A DNA stretch of 22,220 nucleotides. Source: DASUUI01 sp964577965 (GTDB lineage: Bacteria > Gemmatimonadota > Gemmatimonadetes > Gemmatimonadales > Gemmatimonadaceae). Below the pieces are notes generated by a model that saw only the letters and a program-made list of their open reading frames with translations, did no database searches and was not told the origin of the DNA. The first letter of the stretch is position 1, and every line of letters starts with the position of its first letter. This document shows positions 21,921 to 22,220 of this stretch, in pieces. The translations under genes were made by a program, and so were the position numbers. Location: contig CAZOAT010000037.1 in NCBI GenBank assembly GCA_964577965.1, forward strand, positions 1 through 22,220, written 5' to 3'.

Positions 21921-22057
21921 GCTCCTTGCAAGATGCGTCAGGTAGCGGCCGGCCTCTGTTGGACCGTGCCCATGCAAACCTGGGGGCATCGACCTCGGAA
22001 CGTGCAGCTGCGTTTCAAAGTGGACTGCCAGTGCAGATGTTACGTGGCTGAGGCAGC
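21921..22057. other. Intergenic stretch with no assignable gene
   Basis: Nothing in this 137-base stretch has the length, start and codon bias of a gene. Two short hairpins are visible near its right end (CTGC-CAGT-GCAG, 22025-22036, and GCTG-AGG-CAGC, 22047-22057). Confidence 0.5.
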
Positions 22058-22220
22058 ATGAGGAGTTCGCCGCTGAAGTTGCAGAAAGTCCAGCCTTTCT
22101 GCGGTGGCGACTTGCTGCCGCGGGCGTCCAGAGGTGCGTGGATGAACCCCGGTATTCGTACCGGGACGGCCCTCTATGGCAACCAGGCAGTCTCCTCGCC
22201 GGAGATCCACGGCTTTGCGG
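22058..22220 (+). CDS. Possible 5' end of an unidentified gene, running off the right edge
   Basis: ATG 22058 opens 54 codons to the edge, with roughly 78% G or C at third positions, close to the other genes here. The peptide begins MRSSPLKLQKVQPFCGGDLL and contains RGAWMNPGIRTGTALYGN. A GAGG stands four bases before the ATG. Against it: the same stretch is dense with perfect hairpins (22081-22102, 22148-22165, 22191-22205), and another plus frame and two minus frames are also open over much of it. I recognise no family. A structured RNA is an equal alternative. Confidence 0.22.
   Translation, partial: MRSSPLKLQKVQPFCGGDLLPRASRGAWMNPGIRTGTALYGNQAVSSPEIHGFA

Noticed and set aside
21666..21989. 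Leftward open frame of 107 codons, open further to the right edge
   Set aside because: It reads through both terminator hairpins and into the tRNA end; the translation is Pro/Ser/Arg-rich noise.
21828..22220. Class C group II intron inserted downstream of the tRNA terminator
   Set aside because: Such introns do insert after terminators, but I find no GTGCG-type 5' boundary, no domain V and no reverse transcriptase frame in the available sequence.
1..22220. CRISPR arrays, insertion sequences, toxin-antitoxin or phage-defence islands
   Set aside because: No spaced direct repeats, transposase, terminal inverted repeats or recognisable defence proteins were seen; rhodanese, DinB-type and Usp proteins are ordinary accessory genes.
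22021..22220. Alternative rightward frame open to the right edge from about 21946
   Set aside because: No usable start codon in the relevant part and third-position GC of only about 56%, well below the genes in this window.

Overview
The window looks like a chromosomal segment of a high-GC bacterium. Gemmatimonadota is my tentative placement. It rests on the overall gene style: Ig-repeat lipoproteins with a leishmanolysin-type zinc site, a DUF4015 lipoprotein, DUF2203, and tight overlapping operons with many GTG/TTG starts. There is no rRNA or universal marker to settle it. I see no insertion sequence, CRISPR array or complete prophage, and most of the window is ordinary, densely packed housekeeping and accessory metabolism.

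Layout. (1) 1-215: the 5' end of a leftward gene for a Gly/Ser-rich hydrophilic protein, running off the left edge. (2) 346-3158: a rightward operon of LD-carboxypeptidase, rhodanese, alpha/beta hydrolase and Nudix (CoA pyrophosphatase-like) genes. (3) 3219-5874: a manganese operon, mntH (NRAMP), a universal stress protein and mntR (DtxR family with Mn-type ligands). It is preceded by a 6-4-6 palindrome lying inside the mntH promoter, the obvious MntR operator. (4) 5871-6350: a leftward gene of unknown function that shares its stop codon palindrome (CTAG) with mntR. (5) 6451-9943: DUF72 protein, SURF1 and a 651-residue acyl-CoA dehydrogenase, joined by 4-base overlaps. (6) 9933-12582: a leftward operon of DinB-family protein, a one-domain HMA metallochaperone, MgtE and a DUF4383 membrane protein, with a recognisable sigma70-type promoter. 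(7) 12671-13573: a beta-hydroxyacid dehydrogenase, convergent with a DUF4015 putative glycoside hydrolase lipoprotein (13566-14846). (8) 14909-16246: possible leader peptide, hotdog thioesterase, DUF2203, unknown 98-residue protein. (9) 16332-17096: an unusual interleaved pair of inverted repeats, a possible leader peptide, a four-helix membrane protein and an XRE regulator. (10) 17062-18003 leftward RNase Z and 18100-19026 rightward GSP39-type short-chain dehydrogenase. (11) 19201-21407: a large Ig/leishmanolysin lipoprotein and a small proline-rich lipoprotein. (12) 21470-22220: tRNA-Ala(CGC) with promoter, a possible small structured RNA, two intrinsic terminators facing each other, and a hairpin-rich terminal stretch that I cannot assign.

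The most interesting signals are regulatory. Four loci place a -10-like hexamer 6-7 bases before an ATG that has no Shine-Dalgarno, which suggests leaderless transcripts. At two of these the leaderless ATG opens a 20-26 codon ORF whose stop overlaps the start of the main gene. The manganese operon combines such a promoter with its operator. The interleaved A-B-A'-B' repeats at 16332-16379 and the structured, gene-poor right end are the parts least explained by known features.
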